From Temnopleurus reevesii (lineage: Eukaryota > Echinodermata > Echinoidea > Temnopleuroida > Temnopleuridae): a DNA stretch of 64,000 nucleotides. The stretch covers positions 49,412 to 113,411 of the forward strand of contig BQKZ01000895.1 in NCBI GenBank assembly GCA_036244855.1. The letters are read 5' to 3'. The notes beneath the pieces were generated by a model. It did no database searches. It was not told where the DNA came from and saw only the letters and a list, made by a program, of their open reading frames with translations. The translations under genes and the position numbers were made by a program. The number at the start of each line of letters is the position of its first letter. Position 1 is the stretch's first letter. This document shows, one piece after another, positions 38,229 through 49,221 of this stretch.

Positions 38229-39823
38229 GAGTTTGGATCGTGTCGATGCTGTTTGCGCTTCCACCAGCCCTTGGATGGTCAAGCTACGAGTTCGTCCCTG
38301 ACAGAGCCATCTGCACGTTGAAGTGGTCGACGAACATTTCCTACACCGTCTTCGTCTTCTCTCTCGGGATCTTCTTCCCTTTCATCGTGATCTTCGTCTC
38401 CTACTTCCGCATCTTCAGAACGGTTCGCGCCAACTTCCGGCGGATGCGGTCCCATCGCGGAAGCGGCAAGGTGTACCCGCGGTCAGAGGGCGGAGCCGGG
38501 TCATCGCGCAGGCCCTCTGATGTCAGCGGACGGATTGGGAGCAGAGGAAGCTTCGCGAGATCGTCGTGGTCGAACGGTAGCCGACAGAGTCGGTTCAACA
38601 ACGCAGATCATACGATACGGAATGAATTCGGTTCGCGCCATCTTCAGTTGCCGCAAGTGAACGGTCACACGGGAAGACATAATCGACCCAACGCTTCTTC
38701 CTTGAATGGTCGACCCCGAGTGGCACGAACAGTTAGCGATATTTCAAGTGAGATTGGTACCAATGGTCGCAGCATGTTTGCATCGAATCTCGCGCGACAG
38801 CTGTCGATTGATCGTGACATCTTAACCATTAGTCCGTGTGTTTCCGCGAGCACTCTTGATCCGCACGGGGACGAAGACGAATCGGATGAAGGAAGCATCA
38901 AATCGCCTACTGTCATGACTGTAGGAGAAACAAATGCCCGCATTTCTGATTATCTTGTACCAGACACTCAGTCCAACGCAAATCCCGAGCCGAGTCAGAA
39001 TGGTAATGTGCAATCTACTGAAGATATCATGCGGATATCGAGACTTTATAAACGACGTGAACAGAAAGGCACATCAGGAAAAGTTGCAATTCATTTAACG
39101 TCTGTGGAAGAGCCTAAACAATCTGCACCGGCCAACTTGGAGAACAGCCCGGTGGGGGCGCTGAGCCTTGCGTTGGCTGAGAGTGGAAGAGGGCAAAACA
39201 TTCTCCAAGTTCAATCGGCCCTGTCCTCCGATCGCTTTAACCTTGCTCGAGATCTACGCCCTATACCATCGTCTGCCCATGAACGGCCGAAAACAGCGGG
39301 CTTTTACGACGTGGATAAAATCAACAATAACAATGTTCGGAGATTGTCGGTACGCTCGTTACGGCATTCGTTTAGACCGTCATCAGCGCGGGAGCGATCG
39401 CAGACGATGGCGTCACAGAATTCAACGTCTGTGTCAACATCAAACAACGACGAAATGAGAATGACGTTGATGGTGTGTGCTGTCCTGGTGTCGTTTGTTC
39501 TATGCTGGGCACCCGTAACCATCGTCAGCTTCATCGCAGTACTAAACGTCGACATCCCAGCACCGGTCGACAAGTTAGCCGTCTTCATGATGTTCCTCAG
39601 CAGCGCAGTCAATCCCGTCATCTACGGCTTAATGAATCGGAAGTTCCGCTTGGGTTTCAGTCGTCTGCTCTGCGGCTGGCGGACGGCGAAACTGAGTAGC
39701 AATGGCTCGCATCGGTCAAAGACACGCTCAAATAGGAACAAACTTAATAGGAATGGAGCGGGCCAGCAGTTAGGCATACCTGCTGAGCGAGACCCAGAAA
39801 CTGGAATTACAACAAGACGATGA
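38229..39823 (+). CDS. Class A (rhodopsin-like) GPCR, 3'-terminal exon (TM4 to C-terminus)
   Basis: The last coding exon of a seven-transmembrane receptor. It follows a TTTCTGCAG acceptor with a phase-1 junction: the first codon needs one upstream base. About 530 residues run to TGA at 39821-39823. In order: TM4 with LPPALGW (residues 1-20), extracellular loop 2 with conserved Cys (AICTLKW), TM5 with FFPFIVIFVSYFRIF (about 45-62), an unusually long Ser/Arg-rich third intracellular loop (about 330 residues), TM6 starting near residue 408 with FVLCWAPV (CWxP motif), TM7 with NPVIYG (NPxxY motif), then a basic tail with a membrane-proximal Cys (LLCGW). TM1-TM3 and the DRY motif are absent. Ligand unknown. 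The GWSS-EF pattern after TM4 recalls GPR161, and the long loop recalls GPR101 or adrenergic-type receptors; this is from memory of those families, not an alignment. The in-frame ATG at 38123 lies in the intron and is not favoured as the start. Confidence 0.87.
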
Positions 39824-40032
39824 TGGATGCATTTTGAATTTCTGTGAAACTGAAATTACAACGAGTATTTTATGCACAAGAATTTGATTATTTTTGAGGG
39901 ACGAAGAAATGTTCAGTGATTTTGCCATGTTGCCTTATTGTTTTATTGCCGAAGAAGTGTCCAGTAAGATTTTTCTATTGCAGAATCGGATATTGTGGAA
40001 AGCTAAAGAACCCTTTCCCCCTATATTTCTCG

Positions 40033-40038
40033 AATAAA
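40033..40038 (+). terminator. Candidate polyadenylation signal of the GPCR gene
   Basis: AATAAA 210 bp after the stop codon, the first canonical hexamer downstream of the exon. No transcript evidence. Confidence 0.5.
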
Positions 40039-41450
40039 ATGTTGCATCCTAACTATATCAAGATATAAGATCTTCTTTTTCACGTACCTCACTCTTAATC
40101 TGAAATACTTAGACCGTAGACCCTCTTCCGTCAAGAAAATAGCGACAGAAATTTTGAATAATGAACTATATAATGAAGTTCAGCAGCAGTAAAAGAGGTA
40201 TAAACAGGAGCACGGCACCCTCGATCGCCCGAATTTTTACGTCGTGTTAAGTCGCCATTTGCGGATATCATATGAAATGCGCTGAGGTAATAACTCTTAA
40301 GCCACTTTCCTCGCAAATTTTAGTCAAACATTCGCGAAAATATACAATGTATGCCCAGCGTCACGGTAAATCTAACTATTCCTATAAGGGACCCGCAAGA
40401 ACAGGCTCACGATAACATATAGAATCACATCATATGTATGCCGAACGAACTAAGCATTGGTCAGGCGTGTCCCTTGCGAACGTTTGCTCTGGGGCGTGAT
40501 CAGAAATTAACCTAGGCTGGGCATATTTTGGATACTTATTTTCTTGATTATGTGGTAGTTGTAAGTAGTCACTGTAGAGAAATTGCACAGCATGAGAAAT
40601 TGCACAGTAGATTGGTATACTGTAGTGCGCCAGTCACCCTTTATCTTATTTTCTTGCTGTCACATTTATTTTTGTTTGGTATTATTTTCGGGATTTAAGA
40701 ATATTTGTTATAAATGCATTACTCAGGCGTTAATCAGTTAATGGTGATTATTTTGCTGAAAGATGCCATTCTTTCTTTCGCGTAGTTGGAGGATAAAAGG
40801 GAAAATAACCATAAAGTCATGTTTAAGCTCGATTGTGATTCCGTATGGGCCCGTGCGTATTCTTATTTTTCATTACGAAACTGGCGCAATTGTGTCTTCT
40901 TTACATGGACACGATCACGTCTATTCTTCCCACAGGTTCATAGTCTTCAAAGGAGAGTTCTGCCGTATTAGATCGTATTGGATCACCAGTATCTTCTTCA
41001 AAAATTTACATCGCAGATTCTGTTTGCACATTTCGTTGGTATTGTGTTACGTCTATCTAGCACTATGTAGAGATACGACAAAGTCTTCAGATTTCACCGT
41101 TTCTATGGCACCTGTTCAGATTACTTCGACAGCTCTTTTCTTTTGCAAACTGGTAACAAATTCTTAACGTACTCTGATATTTCGTTTATATTCCTGATAT
41201 CCCCTCTCTTTCCTTCGTTTTCTCTCTTCCTCTCTTCCAAGCACACAGGAACTCCATAGTCTTACTAGTGGGATATCTATAGTGAACATCTTCAAACCTA
41301 AAGGTACTCCTTCTGCACCATGTTGACTGTGATCGTTGAAAATGGCAGGTTTTCCTTTTGGTCGAAATGCCACGACGCGACGGGTGACGCGACTCCTCCG
41401 TATATCATCTCAACTTTTCCATACAGTTTTTGGCCCCGTTGCCAATGCCT
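40039..41450. other. Non-coding stretch
   Basis: No gene recognised. A 134-codon + strand open frame at 40763-41167 has no domain or conserved motif. Confidence 0.45.
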
Positions 41451-41645
41451 CATCATATAGAAGCTCGATTCAATACGACTCAACACGACTCATCATATAG
41501 AATCTCGATTCAACACGACTCAACACGACTCATCATATAGAAGCTCGATTCAACACGACTCAACACGAGTCTTTGTCATTGTTTGTCCAGTTGAGTCCAG
41601 GACAAAGAATCTTGTTGAGTCGTATTAAATCGGGGTTTCTATGTG
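41451..41645. repeat. Three exact-length 40-bp tandem repeats in a foldback
   Basis: Units at 41451-41490, 41491-41530 and 41531-41570 each begin CATCATATAGAA and end CAACACGACT or CAACACGAGT, with two or three differences between them. At 41612-41645 TTGAGTCGTATTAAATCGGG followed by GTTTCTATGTGAG is the inverted form of one unit, so the array plus spacer can fold back. Confidence 0.85.
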
Positions 41646-42374
41646 AGGGCTTTTATCCTAAGCCCCAAATTCTAACAACTTTATGAACTTGGCCGTATTT
41701 AATAAACCATTACGAATTGGTACAATCTTGAAGAGTCCTTGAGCCTGATTTGGGTACTGCATACCGTTGTCTTGACAGGTACCCTTTATTGCAAATTTTT
41801 CATAATTGTTTTTATGTTTTTGAAATGGGCCTTTGGTTGCACCCTGCAGGCTATATACACCAATCGTGATACAGTCTACTGATCAACTCATCTGCAACCA
41901 AAGAGATTGTGTGTAAATTGTTTTGTGTTTTTCAATCGTTGATGTAATCCTATGACCAGATACACTGGCAACAGTTCTGTCCATCAACTTGATCAAGCTG
42001 TAAACTTTTCTTCTCTGGCCACCGCGTCACCAATATTGCTTCCGTTGTAGTGGATCAACTGTCGTTACGCAGCCAGCAAGCTCTTCACTGTTATATCACT
42101 GCTATAACATTTCTATTCCTTAAATGTGCGTAATTACGTTTATACCATCGTGCTCTATATCATTTCACAAATACTTACTTAAGGTCTTCTTCTTCGATTT
42201 AGTTGGCTTTTCTTTAACCTTCAAAGAATTTTTTTCTTCTTAAAGTTCTTTCTGTTACAGCTTGCTCTCGACGATCTTATGAGGATGCTCAGATTAGCTG
42301 ACATTTTTCTAACAATAGAGTCTTGAGACCCATCGTCGACATCGTTGTTAATTACATCCGACCTCACTGCCTCT
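41646..42374. other. Non-coding stretch, nothing recognised
   Basis: No repeat or coding feature identified. Confidence 0.45.
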
Positions 42375-42557
42375 AAAGGCCCCAGCACACCAAAAAAGGC
42401 ACGGCATAACGGCACGGTATTTACGCGGTATCTTGGTTGTTATTGGCCAGCGCGCTTCTCCGCGCGAAGGATGTTTAACAATTGGCCAATCACAGGGGAG
42501 ATATCGCGTAAAAACCGTGCCGTGATGCCGTGCCGTGTTTGGTGTGCCCGGACCTTA
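42375..42557. mobile_element. Near-palindromic MITE, 183 bp
   Basis: Arms of about 58 bp: left TAAAGGCCCCAGCACACCAA, right (reverse complement) TAAGGTCCGGGCACACCAAA, both continuing through GGCACGGCATNACGGCACGG and TTACGCG. The centre has a second hairpin (TTATTGGCCA / TTGGCCAAT, GCGCGCTTCTCCGCGCG). One copy in the window. Confidence 0.85.
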
Positions 42558-42962
42558 ACATTAACCATTGTCATGATTGTTTGACATTCTTCTTCCACAC
42601 TATGTTTCTTGTATCTTCTGTTGCATATCTACCTCTAACACGTAGATGGTTGTTTAACTTCCTTCTTTTCTTCTTTTTTTAGTCTCTCAGCGACACCTAG
42701 CTGGCCTGTGTTCTTCGAAGGAGTTTTAGTTAAATTTTGCGTTTGACGAAAATTTTCATTATATCGAAAGCTTACATTTTGAGAAAATAAATCAGTAAAA
42801 TCGAATCATGTCTAATTTATTCGTTAGAAATTATTGTAACATACAGGCCGCTTTCAATTAGGATTCACTGTTGCTCAAGTGATTTTCATGGAATATACAA
42901 CGAATTGAAATAAGAGGAGACGCGACTCTAATACGTCAATTCTTGCAACGCAACGGACATCA

Positions 42963-43197
42963 ATGTGAGCAGATTGGATAAAGGACTATGACAAAGTAAA
43001 CAACTTCATTCAAACCTGCAGAATAGCTTCACTATATTAAAAGAAAGAATTAGCTTCCATATTCATAATGGCCAAGTGTTCAACATTTCTCTGCAGAATA
43101 AGAGGAAATTTAACTATTTTGTGTATCAACCTATTCTAAATGCTTGAATGGAAGTTCCTTACTTTGTCCCAGGACTTTGTTCCTTCTGCTCACAGAA
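42963..43197. mobile_element. Hairpin MITE, family D copy 4
   Basis: Left end ATGTGAGCAGATTGGATAAA with GACAAAGTAAACAACTTCAT. The right end ACTTTGTCCC ... TTGTTCCTTCTGCTCACAG is inverted. The most complete right terminus of the family. Confidence 0.8.
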
Positions 43198-43262
43198 CAT
43201 GCATTAATTGGAATTTGTGTTCTCGTTTCTCTTCCCTTCTTAACAGCCTTAGCCTTGGCTCT

Positions 43263-43398
43263 TTAAGCCCTGGTCACATAGGACCCCGGAAGCAACACGA
43301 TTCACCCCGACTCTTTTTTAATTCACAGTTAACTGCTTCAGAACAACGAGTCGGTGTGAATCGTGTTGCTTCCGGGGTCCTATGTGACCGGGGCTTTA
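43263..43398. mobile_element. Near-perfect palindromic MITE, 136 bp
   Basis: Arms of about 50 bp: TTAAGCCCTGGTCACATAGG at left and its inverted CCTATGTGACCGGGGCTTTA at right, continuing through ACCCCGGAAGCAACACGATT with about three mismatches. The loop is about 30 bp. High arm identity suggests recent insertion. Confidence 0.88.
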
Positions 43399-43559
43399 GC
43401 ATTGACCAATGAATATATTCATTACGATCTTCGGCGGAGCAGAATCGTTTCTTTATTTTCAAAGGAGATATATGCAACCTCGTCTGTGCCAAATGTATTG
43501 CAACATCTGCTTTGAAATTACGCATATATTAACTGAAACAGATATAGATGATCATATTT

Positions 43560-43690
43560 TTGACGATAAAGGGGCTATATAGTTTCTTGCTTTGCTCCGC
43601 TATTCGGGAAAACTGATAAAGACAATGTTTTTAAGATGAAGGGGCTATATTTTTTTTTGCTTTGCTGCACCCTTCGGGAAAATATATCTA
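43560..43690. repeat. Two-copy tandem repeat, about 70 bp unit
   Basis: AAGGGGCTATATAGTTTCTT and AAGGGGCTATATTTTTTTTT are each followed by GCTTTGCT, a short divergent segment and TTCGGGAAAA. Confidence 0.7.
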
Positions 43691-45400
43691 TTAAACGAAT
43701 AAATAAATGTAAAGATGAAAAAGTTCGTATTGGATTACCACTTCATACACTTTATTTGCAACATTGGAGTTTTTGGGGCACAGAACTACGACCAGAATGC
43801 TAACTCGAAGGCTAAATATATTGTATCGGTTTTAGCAAACGTCTGATCCGTGGCATTTGAAAGAAGCTCCAAATGCTACTGAGGAAATGCTTTCAGCTGA
43901 CCTTTAGGCATGCAGACCCTTTCAATGTCGGGCAAACGTATTCCCTCCGTATTGCTACGTTCATGGAGTGTCTTCCTAAGTATATGAGCACTGGATAGAC
44001 GTTGGCTATAAAAGCATAGGTGCGATTGGGCCGTTATTATTTCGCTTCTGAATTCCATGACTATTGAATCTTATTTGTAGCGTTGCGATCTTTTTCCCTG
44101 GATTGAATGAAGGTTGATCTAGATTATTTTTTCCTTAGGTCATCACCATTTAGATTTTTCCATGACAATATTGTCTATGGTATTCAGCTTCAATTCAACT
44201 TCTGGAGTACGTAAGAACACAAGGGTCGATCTCTGTATTTAACCAGTACCAGCTTGTAGACTTTGGGGGTCGAGGAAGAAGTTGAATCTGCCCATGTGGA
44301 TGTGACCTGTGGTTATATTATAGAGGTACCTTTATCATGTTTATGGTTTTGTGATGAGCATCATGTGCACATGAAACAGCGATTATATGTCTGTTGCTGA
44401 TCCTGAATATCAAATACAAGTCATGTACATCCCACGACCCAAAGTTTGGTGTATCTAGTTCCAATTAAGAGAATATTGAGGACGGTTCATTAGACTTTCT
44501 GGAAAAGTTAATTCGATGTTGCTAATATGCAGGGCTTATGAACGTACGACTCCTACACTTGCAGAGCTCAACTTACTTCTCGTTAAGCACAGAATGGCTG
44601 GGGCCTGTAACATAGAAGATGCAACTGATCTTACGATTACATGTAATATTAATCGTAAGATTTTGTGTTTCGGCCCCTATTTGCTTTCAATGAAGTCACG
44701 GCAGTTCATTGTCAAGCTCCAGCATAACATATGCCATCACACATTGAGCAATTTCATTCCCATATTGGGAAAGGTTTATCTGGTATGTGAGGCTTCTCTC
44801 CATTTGCCCTTTACAATCTTAAAATTGGTATAATCATGATAATAGAGATCGATGTTTTCCCTAAATTGTCGCTCATTTGGCCTTGCCCTAATATTTTGTA
44901 TTTAGATAAACAGCCGGGACAAATTTTAGCGCTGACATAGATGGACTCAAATTGATGGAGATTTTTTTATATCAAGTGCTGCATGATTACATATCATATT
45001 AAGATTGAGAAATCTCTGGAGCATGGCGCCCATAGTATGATATGGCTTAAATGGGTAATATGTACTATGTGGACAATCCTTGGGACAATTGTAGGACAGT
45101 CTTCGGACTGTCAAAGGTCCCATTGGAACCCGAGGATAAGGCTGCAAGACATATAACGAACCTAAATTTTGCATTCGGAGTCATTTGCTGGGCCTGCCAT
45201 ATGTTCTTCTGGTCAAAGTCGTTGCATTTCAGACCGGAGGTTCCGTCGAAAAGAACGGTCACATCTCCGTAGAGATAATAACCATATTATTGGCCTAGTA
45301 TAGGGCTTTGTCCTTTTACTTGATAGAAGATCATTATGTTCCTCAGATTCAATCTTTCTCGTATGAAGAATGGTATTTGCCAGTTCCATCACGCTAGGAA
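43691..45400. other. Non-coding stretch, one small family G element
   Basis: No gene supported. The 80-bp palindrome at 44599-44678 is the only structure recognised. Confidence 0.45.
44599..44678. mobile_element. Short palindromic element, family G copy 2
   Basis: TGGGGCCTGTAACA at left and CGGCCCCT at right. The inner part is a perfect hairpin (CTTACGATTA ... TAATCGTAAG) around ACATGTAATAT. Related to 3382-3506 by its ends only. Confidence 0.55.
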
Positions 45401-45401
45401 A

Positions 45402-45768
45402 GAGGGGTGTAGCCGCTAGTACAATAGCAACACCCTGAAAATGTATCATTAGGGTGGAGATATAGATACCCTAAAGGGCGACTCACATCTTTGCGGTTTT
45501 AGCCTGCGTCGGCCGAGCGTTTTTTTTAAATAAAAACGCCTCGTTGACGCTTAAATACGTAGGTCATACAGTGGACCGACGTTAGGCGTACGCTCCTCAA
45601 GCGCAAGCCGAAAGACAGCCCACCGACAGTCCACCGTCAGGTCAGCGTATACTGTGCGTCCAGGGAGCGTTATTTATTTACAAAAACGCTCGGCCGACGC
45701 AGGCTAAAACGCAAAGGTGTGAGTCGGCCTTGAGGGTGGTGATCTCCACGTTATGCACCATCATATTG
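45402..45768. mobile_element. Family F element split by a family B MITE
   Basis: 45402-45473 carries GTGTAGCCGCTAGTACAATA and CATTAGGGTGGAGATA, and 45732-45768 carries GGTGATCTCCACGTTATGCACC. These look like the two parts of one family F element interrupted by the 258-bp family B copy at 45474-45731. Confidence 0.5.
45474..45731. mobile_element. Hairpin MITE, family B copy 5, nested
   Basis: The left end AGGGCGACTCACATCTTTGC and right end GCAAAGGTGTGAGTCGGCCT are inverted. Internal GCCTGCGTCGGCCGAGCGTT / ACGCTCGGCCGACGCAGGCT is a perfect inverted pair. Full-length member. Confidence 0.85.
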
Positions 45769-46509
45769 GTGAAACATCGCCCAGAACTAGTTTGTTGGGT
45801 GCCTTGTCGCGTGCGCCAAGACAATCACAAATCAATATGGGGTGGTATTCTGCACTGTGGATTCGAGCCCCGGTCACGTCTTTTGGATGGTGACGTTTAC
45901 GCTCGTAAGGTCGTTCACTCTTTCTCTCTTCTCCTGGCGTAGATATATTCATAATATTCTTTCTCTCTTGTACAGATTTTCTCCGATGGTATATAGATAC
46001 TGAATTCAAACTTGTTGAATCGCTCTCTTTGCAGTCTTCCATCTCCAGGACTTTGGATTTAACTGTTGCGAGCGCTCCTTTGGATGTAGCATTGTCAAAG
46101 CAGGAAAATGGGACTCAAAGAATATAACTTACGACGATTGTAGATAGCAAAATCGATAGACAAGTTTAAAATCCTAGTTGAGAGATTAACTTAAAATAAA
46201 ATGACAAAGAAACTTTTTGCAATTTTGCAATACATCTGGCACGGGCGAGAATATTTTTTTTTTGGTAATTGTTACTTTATTGATATTGTTTAATTCATCA
46301 AGTATGTGCAATGGCTAAATGTTTGACTTGTTTATAAATGTGGTTATTCTTCATGATTTGATATGATGCAATTGTGTAAATAATTGTAATATCTATGCCG
46401 GATTATAGATAAAATATAATATATTTGATAAAGATAATTGCTCTCGATAGGATTTTTTTTTCTCACAGAGAAAGAGGATAGAAAAAAAAAGCAATGAAAC
46501 ATGACAGGT
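45769..46509. other. Non-coding stretch, nothing recognised
   Basis: AT-rich, no feature identified. Confidence 0.4.
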
Positions 46510-46609
46510 GTGAGATGGAAAGAGAGAGCGACAGAGAGAGAGAGAGAGAGAGGGGGGAAGAGAAGGGGTGGGAGGAGAGGGAGAGAGAGAGAGAGAGAGA
46601 GAGAGAAAG
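46510..46609. repeat. (GA)n purine tract
   Basis: GA repeats with G-rich interruptions, directly abutting the adapter sequence. Confidence 0.9.
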
Positions 46610-46647
46610 CTGTCTCTTATACACATCTAGATGTGTATAAGAGACAG
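46610..46647. other. Sequencing adapter: Nextera mate-pair junction (Tn5 mosaic ends back to back)
   Basis: CTGTCTCTTATACACATCT at 46610-46628 is followed immediately by its reverse complement AGATGTGTATAAGAGACAG at 46629-46647. These are the two 19-bp Tn5 mosaic ends joined as in the Illumina Nextera mate-pair circularisation junction. It is a library artefact, not genomic DNA. Confidence 0.97.
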
Positions 46648-46660
46648 GTTCATATCCCTT

Positions 46661-46701
46661 NNNNNNNNNNNNNNNNNNNNNNNNNNNNNNNNNNNNNNNN
46701 N
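46661..46701. other. Assembly gap of 41 N
   Basis: Begins 13 bp after the adapter and resumes in G/A-rich sequence, so the join across this gap is suspect. Confidence 0.99.
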
Positions 46702-46873
46702 GGGGAGGAGTGGGAGGAGGGAGAGAGAGAGGAAAGAGAAAGAGGGGATGGGAGAGGTAAAAAGGGGGAAGCGTAGTTGTGTGCTCTCCAGTGTTTGATA
46801 AACTTTTGTAGCGAATGTCCGAAGGGGGGGGGGGGGGGCGGGAGGTTTGAAAACTAAAAAATTCCATGAAACT

Positions 46874-47336
46874 CAGGGGCGGATCCAGGATTTTTTTAAG
46901 GAGGGGGTGGGGGCATGGACCTTAAAGGCATCCCTAAATGGCAAGTTTCGAAAAGCTTTTTTAAAGAGGGAGTTATGTGCCAATGGTTTGACAAACAAAC
47001 AAACAAAAAGATATGATGATTATGATAACAATAACATAATAATATAGATGAATAAATGGATAAAAGGATAGGGGTGCATTAATTTACAAACGGTTGAATA
47101 GTGGAATTATACAGCCGCTGATGGCTTAAAATAGCAAACAAATAGAAACAGGTAGAGCGTCCTATTCTTAGACGAGGGGGAGGGACACTGATGACTTTAA
47201 ACAAACCAGAAAAAGGGATGGGGAACTGAGTATTTGTTACCGCCGATTCACAAAGATGCTATATTGGGAAAACTGTATAGGGGTCGGGGTTTGCCGATGG
47301 GGGAGGGGCCGTAGCCCTTCCACTCCTGGATCCGTC
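46874..47336. mobile_element. Element with GGGGCGGATCCAGG-type ends
   Basis: The left end CAGGGGCGGATCCAGGATTT and right end TCCTGGATCCGTCC are inverted over about 14 bp. About 460 bp with no coding frame. CAGGGG-type ends resemble hAT MITEs, but no 8-bp target duplication is evident, so the superfamily is uncertain. A single similar end lies near 32520. Confidence 0.55.
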
Positions 47337-49221
47337 CATACTCTCTATCCTTATTTTTTTTTAATTGTTATGAATAATTGATGAGCGCGATCCCACACTC
47401 ACGTTTGAAACACGAGAAGGCAGTCAAAATGCAAATGTATTCTGAGCGATGGCTATTAACGAGGTATCAAACGAACGGGGACAGATCTCCCAGCTCAGGC
47501 GGAGAAGATAAGAACTTTAGTAAGAAACATTTCATCAGGATTTAGCAAGAGTGATTCGAATGGATCAGTGGAAAGTAAACTGCTTCAGCTCTTGAGATTT
47601 GTTGGCGGTTCTGATGCCCTGAAGCACGTTGTAAGAAGCAAGGTTTAGGAGAAACGTTATACAATAACCATGGTAACGTCATAGGCACGTAGCCAGAGGT
47701 AAAGGGGGCGGGCGCCCTGTAAAAATCGAAAAAAAAAAGGGAAAATAATTAAAGAGGGAAATAAATGTTACGAATATTTCTTTTCGCTTGTCAGCATGTA
47801 TAAGCTTTTTATTTTGTTTATTGTTAGCTGCCGGCAGGAATGTAATTTACACTGCAGACCCCTTTTTTATTTGCTTGTCAGAAAATGTTGGAAGCAAATG
47901 CCCCCCCCCCCAAGACCTGTTCAACTTCAGTCCTGGCTATAGTACGCGACTGAACAGGCGAGTATGCAGGGGGAAAAAAACAGAAATGATTAAAAAACAG
48001 GAATAGAAAGGAATCAGTGACAATTAAACCCCTTAATCGCATTCTTTCTCTTGGAGTTATTGTGTTGGTTCTGAAGCACGTTACAGAAAGCATGGTTTTT
48101 GAGAAAAGTTTGTCCGTTAATGTGGTATTTAAGCTAATTATAGAACAAAACGACAAAATATAAGGAAGGAGAATGAAAGGGATCACTGTTACAGGTTTTA
48201 ATATTTATTAAGGTTTTGGTAGAGCGCGTTACAGAGAGCAAAGTTTGGTAAAACGAAAGGGTTTACAATGATATTCATGAATTATGCAAAACATTATCAC
48301 TTTTAACTGGACCGATCGAATTTTTAGAGACTTACTCAGACAACACGATGTAAACTATTTCCATAAAAATAAGTGGGTCAAAGGACAATAGATCCGTACA
48401 CCGTGTATTGAATAGTCCGGACACAACAATCACATGCTGGTTCCGATTTGAATAGCATTGAATTGGCGTTCGAAATATATTATATCGTGTTCTTTGGGGG
48501 CACCGGCCTCCCAGATCAGAAGTAGGGGCGCACAAATTTTAGGTAAAAGAGCATCAAAATCGTCTAGTGTGCGCTAAATTTGAGCAATGAATTTCCCCTT
48601 TTTTACTTGTCAGTAATTCCTAGGAAAGGAGGGGTGGGGGCAACTTGAGCTCAATAACTTTACAGTTTTGCTTGTCAGCTCTTTCGGGTGGGGGCAAAAT
48701 TTCCAAGATAGTCCGTTATCATTGAGACCCCCTAGGATAGTCCGTTATTATCGAGCCGCCCCCCCGGTGATGAAATCCAGGGCACGTGCTCATGTTGTGT
48801 AATTACAATCCGGTGAAAATGAATTATCGTGTATAATATGCAGTGCCCGATTCCGTGACTCCTTGACAATAATCCGACCAGAGTGCAGTGTCTCCCTGAT
48901 CCGACAGACCCAGATAAAGTACGATACTTGATTTCTTTTCTCTTTATTATAGTCAAAACTCTGGTTAGATAACATTGGTAATCAAAATAATATAATGATA
49001 AAAGGAAAGGAAAGGATGTAGTTTAAAGGCGTGTATCATTCAAATTTGAATATTTACGCCAGAAGAAGAAGAGAGAAAGAGGATCGCCATCTTAACGTCT
49101 CCATCCGAAAGACGGTATGTGACCAGGCTTCGAACCCACAGGCATGAACTAACCCAAGTTTTGACTGTCCCAAACAGGCAGCTTGATTTCAGGCGCACGC
49201 CACGACGCCTCACGATACCAA
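47337..49221. other. Non-coding stretch
   Basis: No gene recognised. Several GGGGGC/GCCCCC words (47705, 47900, 48500, 48765) suggest degraded element ends, not resolved. Confidence 0.4.

Noticed and set aside
40763..41167. 134-codon open frame on the + strand
   Set aside because: No domain and no splice or codon pattern like the GPCR or ATRIP exons.
41451..41570. 40-bp repeats considered as a CRISPR or satellite array
   Set aside because: Repeats are contiguous with no spacers, only three units, and part of a foldback.
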